Positions 53,735-62,867 of a stretch of 64,000 nt of DNA are shown here, one piece after another. The stretch lies in contig NZ_JACVAK010000002.1 of assembly GCF_014851805.1 (NCBI RefSeq), positions 62,001 through 126,000 on the forward strand. The letters run 5' to 3'. Numbering within the stretch: the stretch's first letter is position 1; the number at the start of each line of letters is the position of its first letter. Source of the stretch: Pseudoxanthomonas sp. PXM02. GTDB taxonomy: Bacteria > Pseudomonadota > Gammaproteobacteria > Xanthomonadales > Xanthomonadaceae. Both the position numbers and the translations under genes were made by a program. The notes under the pieces are model-generated. The model saw only the letters and a list, made by a program, of their open reading frames with translations. It had not been told where the DNA came from and searched no databases.

Positions 53735-56704
53735 GTGCCCGCCGTGCGCCGCCTGTTCCTCAACGGCCTGTGTCTGCTGGTCCTGCTGGTCGGCGCGCCC
53801 GCCTGGGCGCTGGACCCTGCGCGCAAGGTCGACGAGTACACGATTGCCCGCTGGACGATGGAAGACGGGTTGCCGCACAACCTGGTGCACACCATCAGCC
53901 AGGACGCCGACGGTTACGTCTGGGCCGGCACCTGGGAGGGCGCGGCGCGCTTCGATGGCCGACGCTTCACCGCCTACGACGCCGGCACCGTCCCCGGACT
54001 CGAGATCGAGGGCGTACGCGCGATCACGCCGCATCCGCAGGGTGGCATGGTGCTCAGCCTGGGTCGGGTGGGGCCGGGCGTGGTCCGCTTCCACCAGGGT
54101 CGCTGGCAGCGGCTGCCCGGACAGGCGGGGACATTGCCCGATGTCTCGGTCCTGCGTTTCGCGCCGGACGGCGCGCTCTGGATCGGCACCGATCATTCGC
54201 TGTTCCGCATGGATCCCTCCGGACGGCTGCAGGACATCGGCAGTACCCATGAGCGCCTCGCCAATGAGCGCGTACTGGCGATCCTGCCGTTGCCGGACGG
54301 ACGAGCCCTAGTGGGCAACCGGCACGGGTTGTTCCGCATCGACAACGGACGTGCCACCGACTGGGGGCGCCGGGTCGGCCTGCCGGACACCTCGGTGCTG
54401 GCCATCCAGGCGTCGCGCTGGGGCGGCATCCTGGTTGGCGGCGGTGCGGGCGTGTGGCGGGTGGAACGCGATCGCCCGCAGCAGGTCACCGGCGAGCGCG
54501 CCGAAGCCATGCTGGAAGACCGCAACGGCAATCTGTGGATCTCCACGCTCGACGGACTGCGTCGCTATGCGCAGGGTCGCTACGAGACGCTCGGTGAACC
54601 CAACGGGCTGATGGGGCGGCTGGCGCCGTCGCTGTTCGAGGACCGCGACGGCCTGCTGTGGGTGGGCACTACCAACGGTCTGTACCGGATCTCGGACGGC
54701 CCGGTGTTCGGGCTGGGGCGCAGCAGCGGCCTGCGCGACATCTATGTGCGCACCATCATCGAACGGCCCGGACAAGGCGTGTGGGTGGGCCATCCGATGG
54801 GGGTGGACATGTGGCAGGGCGGCCAGAGCCGCCCGGTCCCGCTGGCGTTCGACGGCAAGACCGACCCCTCCGTGCTGTCGATGGCCAATGCGCGCGATGG
54901 CGGCCTGTGGATCGGCACCTACGACCAGGGCGTGATCCATCTGCCGGCCGCAGGCACGCAGGCACGGCCCTGGCGCATCGACGAAGCCGGCGGCCTGCCG
55001 TCCAACCACGTCCGCGCATTGCTGGAGCGCTCGGACGGTTCGCTGTGGATCGGCAGCAACGAAGGCGTGACTGTCTACCGCGACGGCCGCATCGCACGCC
55101 ATTACGGCGTGGAAGACGGCCTGCCGGCGGGCAATGTGTACGTGCTGTACGAAACCGCGCAGGGCGTGCTGTGGATCGGCACCGGCAACGGCATGGCGAT
55201 GATGCGCCGCGACGGTACGTTGCAGACGTGGAAGCCGATGTCCGACTTTCCCGCGGTGGCGGCCTTCGATTTCCTTGCCGATCCCGACGGCAGCCTGTGG
55301 ATCGCCTCCGACCGCGGCCTGCTGCACTGGAGCGAGGGTCGTTTCGTGCAGTTCGACCATCGCCAGGGCCTGCCCAACAACCGCCTGTTCCGCCTGCTCG
55401 AGGACGACAACGGCGACTTCTGGGTGTCCAGCAACCGGGGCGTGTTCCGTATCTCGCGACCCGCGCTGACGGCGGTGGAGAACCACTACCTGGCCCGCCT
55501 GCCCGTGGAGGCTTTCACCCATGCCGATGGCCTGCCGAGCAGCCAGGCCAATGGGGCGTCCGCGCCGGCGGGCTGGCTGATGCGCGACGGCAAGCTGTGG
55601 TTCGCGACGGCGAACGGGATTGGCGTGATCGATCCCGACGATGCACGCCGTCAGCGCAACCAGGGCGTAACGCTGGTGGTCGAGGCCATTGACGCTGATG
55701 GGCGTGTGCTGCCGCTGCAGACCCGGTACACGCTGGCGGCCGACACGCGTCGCGTCGTCATCCGTTTCACCGGACTGAACCAGCGTGCCTCCGAACGGCT
55801 GAGGTATCGCTACCGCATGGTCGGCTTCGACCGTGGCTGGATCGAAACCGACAACAGCATCGCGCACGACGCGGTGTACACCAATCTTCCGTCGGGCAAG
55901 CTCCGCTTCGAAGTCCAGGCGATGAACGCGCCCGCGGACTGGAGCAAGCAGGAGGACGTGGTCGCGCGCACGGTGGAACTGGACAAGGCGTCACCCTGGT
56001 GGATGCGTGCGTGGGCGATGGTGGCGTATGTCCTGCTGCTGGGTCTGGTCGGCTGGGGCGTGCTGTTGCTGGCGATGCGCCGCCACCGCCTGCGCCAGCG
56101 GCGGCTGCAGGCGCTGGTCGACGTGCGGACGTCGGAGCTGAGCGACAAGAACCGGCTGCTCGAGCAGGCAGGCGAAGCGAATGCGCAGCTGCTCGAACAA
56201 CTGGCCTACCAGGCGCGGCATGATCCGTTGACGCGATTGGCCAACCGGCGCGCTGGCGATGCCTTCCTTGCGGAGGCGCTCGAGGTCAGTCGCCGCGAAG
56301 GGCGTCCGCTGTCGGTCGCGTTGCTGGACATCGATCACTTCAAGGCGGTCAACGACCGGTACGGCCACGCCTTCGGCGACGAAGTGCTTTCGCAGGTCGC
56401 CGCACTGGCGGAACAGCTGGCGGGCGGCCGCGACGACGTGCTGATCGCGCGCTGGGGTGGCGAGGAATTCCTGGTCTGCCAGCAACTGCCCTGGTCGACT
56501 GCGCGCGCACGCCTGGAAGCCCTGCGCGAAGGCATCGCGCAGGCCAGCATCGACGCGCCGGACGGCGACACGCTGCAGTGCACGGTCAGCATCGGCATGG
56601 CGGAACTGGAAGCCGGCCAAGACCTGCGCGACCTGCTGCGCGTCGCGGATGAACGGCTCTACCGCGCCAAGCAGCAGGGACGCAATCGCCTGGTCTCCAC
56701 CTGA
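53735..56704 (+). CDS. Periplasmic propeller-Y_Y_Y sensor diguanylate cyclase
   Basis: 989 residues from GTG 53735 (GTG 53744 possible). A signal peptide ends GAPAWA. Repeats of the form LWIGTDHSLFRM, LWVGTTNGLYRI, LWIGSNEGVTVYRDG make a two-component-regulator propeller over about 620 residues. A Y_Y_Y domain (YRYRMVGFDRGWIETD) follows, then one membrane helix (MRAWAMVAYVLLLGLVGWGVLLLAM) and a short coiled coil. The C-terminal GGDEF domain has the motif GGEEF with catalytic Glu, and DIDHFKAVNDRYGH for metal and base. It should make c-di-GMP in response to a periplasmic signal. The inhibitory I-site RxxD is RDDV here, so feedback control is probably lost. Confidence 0.92.
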   Translation: MPAVRRLFLNGLCLLVLLVGAPAWALDPARKVDEYTIARWTMEDGLPHNLVHTISQDADGYVWAGTWEGAARFDGRRFTAYDAGTVPGLEIEGVRAITPHPQGGMVLSLGRVGPGVVRFHQGRWQRLPGQAGTLPDVSVLRFAPDGALWIGTDHSLFRMDPSGRLQDIGSTHERLANERVLAILPLPDGRALVGNRHGLFRIDNGRATDWGRRVGLPDTSVLAIQASRWGGILVGGGAGVWRVERDRPQQVTGERAEAMLEDRNGNLWISTLDGLRRYAQGRYETLGEPNGLMGRLAPSLFEDRDGLLWVGTTNGLYRISDGPVFGLGRSSGLRDIYVRTIIERPGQGVWVGHPMGVDMWQGGQSRPVPLAFDGKTDPSVLSMANARDGGLWIGTYDQGVIHLPAAGTQARPWRIDEAGGLPSNHVRALLERSDGSLWIGSNEGVTVYRDGRIARHYGVEDGLPAGNVYVLYETAQGVLWIGTGNGMAMMRRDGTLQTWKPMSDFPAVAAFDFLADPDGSLWIASDRGLLHWSEGRFVQFDHRQGLPNNRLFRLLEDDNGDFWVSSNRGVFRISRPALTAVENHYLARLPVEAFTHADGLPSSQANGASAPAGWLMRDGKLWFATANGIGVIDPDDARRQRNQGVTLVVEAIDADGRVLPLQTRYTLAADTRRVVIRFTGLNQRASERLRYRYRMVGFDRGWIETDNSIAHDAVYTNLPSGKLRFEVQAMNAPADWSKQEDVVARTVELDKASPWWMRAWAMVAYVLLLGLVGWGVLLLAMRRHRLRQRRLQALVDVRTSELSDKNRLLEQAGEANAQLLEQLAYQARHDPLTRLANRRAGDAFLAEALEVSRREGRPLSVALLDIDHFKAVNDRYGHAFGDEVLSQVAALAEQLAGGRDDVLIARWGGEEFLVCQQLPWSTARARLEALREGIAQASIDAPDGDTLQCTVSIGMAELEAGQDLRDLLRVADERLYRAKQQGRNRLVST

Positions 56705-56807
56705 TCCTGCGGATACGGAGGCAGCCTCCGCGCCGTGTCCTGTTCGCGCCGCTGCCGTCGTTATCTGAAGCACGCCATCCGACCTGGAGCGGCGCACAGG
56801 GGGCGCA

Positions 56808-57524
56808 ATGGAGTGGGTTCATAGCTTGACGCGGCAGCGGCGCCTCATCGTGGGCAGGCTGTTCATGGTCATGGCGTGCCTTCTGGTGGTGAACATCGTC
56901 CTGCAGGTCATCCGGTACCGCACCGGCCACGACTATCTGCTCGGCCTGTTGAGGCTGTTCGACGTCAACGAGGAAGCGAACATCCCCACCTTGTTCTCGA
57001 CCCTGCTGTTGCTGTCGGCCGGCCTGCTGCTGGCGGTGATCGCCAGTGGCGAGCGGGCAAGGGGCGGACGCGATGTCGGTCGCTGGAAGCTGCTGTCGAT
57101 GGTGTTTCTCTTCCTGGCGGTGGACGAGTCCGCCATGCTGCACGAGCTCTTCATCACGCCCGGCCACGAGTTGCTGGGTCGCGATGTGCCCGGCGTGATC
57201 TTCTACGCGTGGGTCATCCCCTACTTCCTGCTGGTGCTCGGGTTGATGGTCTACCTGGGTGGATTCGTCCTGCGGTTGCCGACGGCGATCCGCACCCAGT
57301 TCATCCTGTCGGCGGTGCTTTTCGTCGGTGGCAGTCTTGGTGTCGAGCTGTTCGAGGGCATCCAGGACAAGTGGCATGGGGAGCACACGCCCATCTATGC
57401 GCTGCTGGCCAGCATCGAGGAAGGCATGGAGATGGCCGGCGTGATCGTGTTCATCGGCGCACTGCTGCACTACATCGACGTCAGCAGCCTGGTGCCTGCA
57501 CGGCATCGCGTGGACGCGCCGTAG
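56808..57524 (+). CDS. Uncharacterised six-helix membrane protein
   Basis: 238 residues. About six membrane helices. Several acidic or His residues lie within or at the edges of helices: DVNEEANIPTLFST, the pattern FLFLAVDESAMLHELF, GVELFEGIQDKWHGEHTP and EEGMEMAGVIVFIGALLHYI. Their regular spacing suggests a metal or proton site, but this is only inference. I do not recognise a named family. It follows the diguanylate cyclase after 103 bp that hold nothing recognisable. Confidence 0.7.
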   Translation: MEWVHSLTRQRRLIVGRLFMVMACLLVVNIVLQVIRYRTGHDYLLGLLRLFDVNEEANIPTLFSTLLLLSAGLLLAVIASGERARGGRDVGRWKLLSMVFLFLAVDESAMLHELFITPGHELLGRDVPGVIFYAWVIPYFLLVLGLMVYLGGFVLRLPTAIRTQFILSAVLFVGGSLGVELFEGIQDKWHGEHTPIYALLASIEEGMEMAGVIVFIGALLHYIDVSSLVPARHRVDAP

Positions 57525-57579
57525 CCTGCGGGCGAAGCGCGCTTTCCGGTGACAACGGGAAAACAACGGGAGGACGAAC

Positions 57580-58215
57580 ATGCGTTCCGCACCTACCTGG
57601 ATCTGCTGGCTGGCGACGGCCTCCCTGATGCTGGTGGCATCGCAGGTGCCGGCGGCGCCTCCGCCGAACGGTGCGGCAACGCGCGCGGAAAACGCCGCGG
57701 CCTCGGACGATGCTCCGCTCATCGCGCAGGCCGAACGTTTCATGGAGGGCTATGCGGCGGCCCTGCTGCGGGGTGATCCGGCGGAGATCGCGGCGTACTA
57801 CGATCGCGACGGCGTCTACGAAGTACGCCCGGCGATGAAGCGCTTCACCTCTTACAACACCCTGCTGCCCCGATACCGCGATCGCTGGAGCAAGCCGGCG
57901 TTCTTCGAGTGGCGCGACCTGTCCTATGAGGCGCTGGCGCCCGACAAGGTGCTGGTCGTCGGGCTGTTCGCCTGGGCCGGTTCGCGCTCGGAAAAGCCGC
58001 AGGTCCAATCCTACGTCGCCGTACTGCGCCTGCAGGATGGCCAGCTACGCGTGCGCCTCGAAGCCGAAGCCTGGCAGGACGGCGCGAGCTGGAGCAGTCT
58101 GGCGAAGGCAGCGGCGGCCTCGTGCCTCGCCACCCTGCTCGCGGTGTGGTTACTGCGGGCGGCGCTGCGGTGGCGGCGCCGCCACGCGACTCAGTCGCGC
58201 AGTTCCGCCACGTAG
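57580..58215 (+). CDS. NTF2-like exported protein with C-terminal membrane helix
   Basis: 211 residues; GGGAGGACGAAC precedes ATG 57580. A signal peptide ends near QVPAA. The middle (residues about 48-165) resembles the SnoaL/NTF2-like fold: [30 protein letters not shown] at its start, ending [13 protein letters not shown]-terminal helix ([19 protein letters not shown]) is followed by a basic tail. It is probably tethered in the inner membrane with the domain outside. Function unknown. The last 25 bp overlap the end of leuB on the other strand. Confidence 0.7.
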   Translation: MRSAPTWICWLATASLMLVASQVPAAPPPNGAATRAENAAASDDAPLIAQAERFMEGYAAALLRGDPAEIAAYYDRDGVYEVRPAMKRFTSYNTLLPRYRDRWSKPAFFEWRDLSYEALAPDKVLVVGLFAWAGSRSEKPQVQSYVAVLRLQDGQLRVRLEAEAWQDGASWSSLAKAAAASCLATLLAVWLLRAALRWRRRHATQSRSSAT

Positions 58216-59279
58216 CAGCGCGCCTGCATCTGTTCCAGCACGGCCTGCGTGGCGGCCTGCGTGGACACGCCGCGACCGCCGGTGGCCAGGTCGTTGGTGA
58301 AGACCTGCGCATTGAGCGCACCGTCGACCGCACGCTCGATGCAGTCGGCCTCCTCGTGCAGGCCCAGCGAGTGGCGCAGCAGCAGCGAGCAGCTGAGGAT
58401 GGTCGCGTAGGGGTTCGCGACGCCCTTGCCCGCGATGTCCGGGGCCGAACCGTGGATGGGTTCGTACAGGCCGACCTTGCCGTCGCCCAGCGACGCGGAC
58501 GGCAGCAGGCCCAGCGAACCGGCCAGCATCGAGGCTTCGTCGGTCAGGATGTCGCCGAACATGTTCTCGGTGACGATGACGTCGTATTCGCGCGGCTTGG
58601 CCAGCAGGTGCATGGCCATCGAATCGACCAGCTGGTGCTCCAGCTTCACGTCGGGGAACTCCTCGCGGCCGATGCGGGTGGCGACGTCGCGCCACAGGCG
58701 CGAGGTTTCCAGCACGTTGGCCTTGTCCACCGAGACCAGATAACCGCGGCGCTGGCGTGCCAGCTTGAACGCACTGCGCACCACGCGTTCGATCTCGGTG
58801 ACGCTGTAGCTGCACAGGTCGCTGGCGCCGCGTGCATCGCGCGTCTTCTCGCCGAAGTAGATGCCGCCAGTGAGCTCGCGCACCACCACGATGTCCACGC
58901 CGGTCAGCAGGTGCGGCTTGATCGGCGAGGCGTTCAACGCCGCCGGGTGCGGGCGCACCGGACGCAGGTTGGCGAACAGGCCCAGGCCCTTGCGCAGCGC
59001 CAGCAGGCCCTGCTCCGGGCGCACCTTCGCATTCGGGTCCGACCACTTGGGACCGCCGACCGCACCGAGCAACACCGCATTCGCCTGCTGGCAGCCTTGC
59101 AGCGTGGCCTGCGGCAGCGGTTCGCCATGCCGGTCGATGGCGATGCCGCCGATGTCGTACTCGTGGAAGTCGAAGGTGTGGCCGTGACGGCGCGCCAGTG
59201 CGCGCAGCACGGTGACGGCGGCGGCAGTGACTTCGGGACCGATGCCGTCCCCGGGCAGGATGGCGATGTCAGCGTGCAT
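58191..59279 (-). CDS. leuB: 3-isopropylmalate dehydrogenase LeuB
   Basis: 362 residues. LeuB oxidises and decarboxylates 3-isopropylmalate with NAD in leucine synthesis. Family blocks are [31 protein letters not shown], the metal ligands in VDSMAMHLL and [23 protein letters not shown] (start and end), and [13 protein letters not shown]. The ATG overlaps the leuD stop by 11 bp. Confidence 0.97.
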   Translation of the reverse strand: MHADIAILPGDGIGPEVTAAAVTVLRALARRHGHTFDFHEYDIGGIAIDRHGEPLPQATLQGCQQANAVLLGAVGGPKWSDPNAKVRPEQGLLALRKGLGLFANLRPVRPHPAALNASPIKPHLLTGVDIVVVRELTGGIYFGEKTRDARGASDLCSYSVTEIERVVRSAFKLARQRRGYLVSVDKANVLETSRLWRDVATRIGREEFPDVKLEHQLVDSMAMHLLAKPREYDVIVTENMFGDILTDEASMLAGSLGLLPSASLGDGKVGLYEPIHGSAPDIAGKGVANPYATILSCSLLLRHSLGLHEEADCIERAVDGALNAQVFTNDLATGGRGVSTQAATQAVLEQMQARCYVAELRD

Positions 59280-59850
59280 GGCGGGTGGCCTCGTAGCGTT
59301 CGATGTCGGTATGGCGGGCCAGCAGGTAGCCCAGTTCGTCGACGCCCTGCAGCAGGCAGGTCTGCGCGAAGGCATCGAGCGGGAAGGAGAAGGCGTCGCC
59401 GCCGGGCGTGCGCAGTTCCTTGGCGGCGACGTCGACGACCAGTTCGTCATCCGGTCGCTGCATCAGCGTCTGCACGGTGGCTTCCGGCAGTACCACAGGC
59501 ACCAGCCCGTTCTTCAGGCTGTTGTTGCGGAAGATGTCGGCGATCTCGCTGCTGACGATGGCACGCAGGCCCAGGTCGGTCAGCGCCCACGGCGCGTGTT
59601 CGCGCGAGGAGCCGCAGCCGAAGTTGCGCCCGGCCAGCAGGATCTTGCGGCCTGCGTTCTCCGGTTGATTGAACGGGAACGTCGGGTTCGGCGAACCATC
59701 GGCTTGCCAGCGCCAGTCGTTGAATGCGTTCTTGCCCAGGCCGGCGCGCTCGGTCGTCGACAGGAAGCGCGCAGGGATGATCTGGTCGGTGTCGATGTTG
59801 GTCTGCGCCAGCACCACGCTCTTCGAGCGCACTTCGTTGAACCCGGCCAT
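59269..59850 (-). CDS. leuD: 3-isopropylmalate dehydratase small subunit LeuD
   Basis: 193 residues. LeuD forms the swivelling domain of isopropylmalate isomerase. Typical blocks are [33 protein letters not shown] and the family [22 protein letters not shown]. The start overlaps the leuC stop by ATGA. Confidence 0.97.
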   Translation of the reverse strand: MAGFNEVRSKSVVLAQTNIDTDQIIPARFLSTTERAGLGKNAFNDWRWQADGSPNPTFPFNQPENAGRKILLAGRNFGCGSSREHAPWALTDLGLRAIVSSEIADIFRNNSLKNGLVPVVLPEATVQTLMQRPDDELVVDVAAKELRTPGGDAFSFPLDAFAQTCLLQGVDELGYLLARHTDIERYEATRHAR

Positions 59851-61271
59851 CACGCCACCGCCTTCTGTGTGTCGAACAGGTCGCGCGGATCGCTGACGCG
59901 TCCGTTCACCGCCGCCCATGCCGCCGTGAGCGGCGAGGCCAGCAGCGTGCGTGCGCCGGGGCCCTGGCGACCTTCGAAGTTGCGGTTGCTGGTGCTGACC
60001 GCCAACTGGCCCGGCGCCACCAGGTCGCCGTTCATCGCGATGCACATCGAGCAGCCCGGCTCACGCCACTCCGCGCCTGCGTCACGCACGATCTGGTCGA
60101 TGCCTTCGGCTTCGGCCTCGCGCTTGACGATCTCCGAGCCCGGCACCACCAGCATGCGCACGCCGTCGGCGACCTTGCGACCGCGCAGCACTTGCGCCAC
60201 TTCGCGCATGTCGCGCAGGCGACCGTTGGTGCAGGAGCCGACGAACACCACGTCGACCGGCGTGCCTTCTAGCGTGTGGCCGGCACTCAGGTGCATGTAA
60301 TCGAGGCCCTTCTGCGCGGCGGCGTCAGCGGGGTCGGGAATCAGCGCATCCACCGCGATCGCGGTACCCGGATGCGTGCCCCAGGTCAGTGTCGGCCGGA
60401 TGTCGGCGGCATCGATGCGAACCTCGGTGTCGAACGTGGCGCCGTCCTCGCTGCACAGCGTGCTCCAGTAGGCCACGGCGCTGTCGAAGGCTTCGCCCTT
60501 CGGGCCGCGCGGCGTGTTGGCGACCCAGTCGAAGGTGGTCTGGTCCGGCGCCACCATGCCGGCACGCGCCCCGGCTTCGATCGACATGTTGCACAGGGTC
60601 ATGCGCTGCTCCATGTCCAGCGCTTCGATGGCGCTGCCACGGAACTCGATGACGTGGCCGGTACCGCCGTTCACGCCGATCACGCCGATCACGTGCAACA
60701 CGATGTCCTTCGCGCCGACGCCCGGGGCCACGGTGCCGTCGACGGTGATCGCCATCGTCTTCGGCTTGCGCTGCAGCAGGCACTGCGTGGCCAGCACGTG
60801 GCCGACTTCGCTGGTGCCGATGCCGAAGGCCAGCGAACCGAACGCGCCGTGCGTGCTGGTGTGGCTGTCGCCGCAGACGATGGTCATGCCGGGCAGGGTG
60901 AAGCCCTGTTCCGGCGCGATGACGTGGACGATGCCACGGTTAGGCGACGCCATGTCGAACAGTTCGATGCCGTACTCCGCGCAGTTGCGCGCCAGCGTAT
61001 CGACCTGTGTTTCCGCCGCCTGCGTGTAGTAGGGCAGCTTGCCGTCCGGACCGGCAGGCAGGGTCGGCGTGGAGTGGTCCATCGTCGCCTTGGTACGGTC
61101 CGGGCGGCGTGGCGACAGCCCACGTGCCTTCAGTTCGGAGAAGGCCTGCGGCGAGGTGACCTCATGGATCAGGTGCAGGTCGATGTACAGCACGGCAGGC
61201 GCCGCGTCGGTCTCGGGGACAACGACGTGGGCGTCCCACAGTTTGTCGAACAGGGTGCGTGGCGCGGTCAT
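59850..61271 (-). CDS. leuC: 3-isopropylmalate dehydratase large subunit LeuC
   Basis: 473 residues, the usual length. LeuC carries the [4Fe-4S] cluster; the three Cys ligands are in VGSCTNGR and PGCSMC. Other blocks are [40 protein letters not shown] and [14 protein letters not shown]. It starts 42 bp after leuA. Confidence 0.97.
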   Translation of the reverse strand: MTAPRTLFDKLWDAHVVVPETDAAPAVLYIDLHLIHEVTSPQAFSELKARGLSPRRPDRTKATMDHSTPTLPAGPDGKLPYYTQAAETQVDTLARNCAEYGIELFDMASPNRGIVHVIAPEQGFTLPGMTIVCGDSHTSTHGAFGSLAFGIGTSEVGHVLATQCLLQRKPKTMAITVDGTVAPGVGAKDIVLHVIGVIGVNGGTGHVIEFRGSAIEALDMEQRMTLCNMSIEAGARAGMVAPDQTTFDWVANTPRGPKGEAFDSAVAYWSTLCSEDGATFDTEVRIDAADIRPTLTWGTHPGTAIAVDALIPDPADAAAQKGLDYMHLSAGHTLEGTPVDVVFVGSCTNGRLRDMREVAQVLRGRKVADGVRMLVVPGSEIVKREAEAEGIDQIVRDAGAEWREPGCSMCIAMNGDLVAPGQLAVSTSNRNFEGRQGPGARTLLASPLTAAWAAVNGRVSDPRDLFDTQKAVA

Positions 61272-61313
61272 GCGGAATCCGGTGCTACGTGGGAGAGGGA
61301 AGTGGCGCGCGCC

Positions 61314-62867
61314 TCAGGCGGCGGCCGCTTCCTGTTGTTCGACGCGGCGCTGGCGCAGCAGCCGGTTGGCGACGTCCAGCCAGGCCAGCGCGCTCGCCTC
61401 GATGATGTCTTTGCTGGTGCCGGTGCCTTCGTATTCCTCACCATCGCAGCGCACCGACAGGCTGGCTTCGCCACGCGCGTCCGCGCCGATGCCGACGCTG
61501 TGCACCTGGTAGCTCTCCAACTGCAGCTGCACGCCGGTGGCGGCGGCCAGTGCACTGAACAGCGCGTCGACCGGGCCGTTGCCTTGCGCGGTCTCGGAGA
61601 TGCGGTTGCCGTCCGGATCCGACAGTTCGACCAAGGCGTTCGCGCGGCTGCCGACATCGCTGATGGTCATCGAGGCCAGGCGGTAGCCATCGCTCACCGC
61701 GGCGTCCTGCATCAGTTCCTGCAGGTCGGCGTCGCCGACCACGCGCTGCTTCTCGCACAGCGCCTTGAACTGTTCGAACACCAGCTTCAGCTCCTCCTCT
61801 TCCAGCCAGTAACCCAGCGCGCGCAGGCGCTGCTCGACGGCGGCGCGCCCGCTGTGGCGGCCCAGCACCATCTGCGAAGACGGCCAGCCCACGTCCTGCG
61901 GCTGCATGATCTCGTAGGTGCCACGGTGGCGCAGCATGCCGTGCTGGTGGATGCCGGACTCGTGGGCGAACGCATTGGCGCCGACGATGGCCTTGTTGCG
62001 CTGGACCGGCATGCCGACCAGCCGCGACAGCAGTTGCGAGGTGGGCACGATGCGACGGGTATCGATGCGTGTGTCCAGGTTGTAGAAGGCGTTGCGTACC
62101 TTCAGCGCCATCACCAGTTCCTCGATGGCGCAATTGCCGGCGCGCTCACCGATGCCGTTGATCGACCCTTCCACCTGCCGGGCACCCCCTTCGATGGCGG
62201 CCAGCGAATTGGCGACGGCCAGGCCCAGGTCGTTGTGGCAGTGCGCACTGAAGATCACCTTGTCGGCGCCCGGCACGCTGGCGATCGCGCGCTGGAACAT
62301 GGCACGGATCTCCTCGGGCGTGGTGAAACCCACGGTATCCGGCAGGTTGATGGTGGTGGCGCCGGCCGCGATGGCCGTGGCGATGGCCTGGTGCAGGAAG
62401 TCTTCTTCGGTACGGGTAGCGTCTTCGGCCGAGAATTCGATCTCGTCGACATGGCCGCGCGCCAGGCGCACATGCGTGTCGATGGACTGCAGGACCTGCT
62501 CGCGGCTCATGCGCAGCTTGTGCTCGCGGTGCAGCGGGCTGGTGGACAGGAACAGGTGGAGGCGTGGCTTCGCTGAGGCGGACAGGGTGCGCAGCGAGGT
62601 CTCGATGTCGCCGGGCAGGCAGCGCGACAGCACTGCGAGCGTGGTCTCGCGCAGGTCGCGGGCGATCAGCGCGTGCGCCTCGCGGTCGGACTGCGAGCTG
62701 GCCGGGAAGCCGGTCTCGATGATGTCCACACCCAGGTCGGCAAGGCCGCGGGCCATCACCAGCTTCTGCTGCGGCGTCATGCTGCAGCCGGGGGACTGTT
62801 CACCGTCGCGCAGCGTGGTGTCGAAAATGTGGATCTCCGCGGGGGCGGACGGGATTGGCGTATTCAC
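61314..62867 (-). CDS. leuA: 2-isopropylmalate synthase LeuA
   Basis: 517 residues. LeuA condenses acetyl-CoA with 2-oxoisovalerate, the first step of leucine synthesis, and is the leucine-inhibited enzyme. The catalytic barrel has [25 protein letters not shown] and the metal-binding HCHNDLGLA plus ESGIHQHG. The C-terminal regulatory domain ends with the family segment [19 protein letters not shown]. It overlaps the threonine dehydratase stop by ATGA. Confidence 0.97.
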   Translation of the reverse strand: MNTPIPSAPAEIHIFDTTLRDGEQSPGCSMTPQQKLVMARGLADLGVDIIETGFPASSQSDREAHALIARDLRETTLAVLSRCLPGDIETSLRTLSASAKPRLHLFLSTSPLHREHKLRMSREQVLQSIDTHVRLARGHVDEIEFSAEDATRTEEDFLHQAIATAIAAGATTINLPDTVGFTTPEEIRAMFQRAIASVPGADKVIFSAHCHNDLGLAVANSLAAIEGGARQVEGSINGIGERAGNCAIEELVMALKVRNAFYNLDTRIDTRRIVPTSQLLSRLVGMPVQRNKAIVGANAFAHESGIHQHGMLRHRGTYEIMQPQDVGWPSSQMVLGRHSGRAAVEQRLRALGYWLEEEELKLVFEQFKALCEKQRVVGDADLQELMQDAAVSDGYRLASMTISDVGSRANALVELSDPDGNRISETAQGNGPVDALFSALAAATGVQLQLESYQVHSVGIGADARGEASLSVRCDGEEYEGTGTSKDIIEASALAWLDVANRLLRQRRVEQQEAAAA

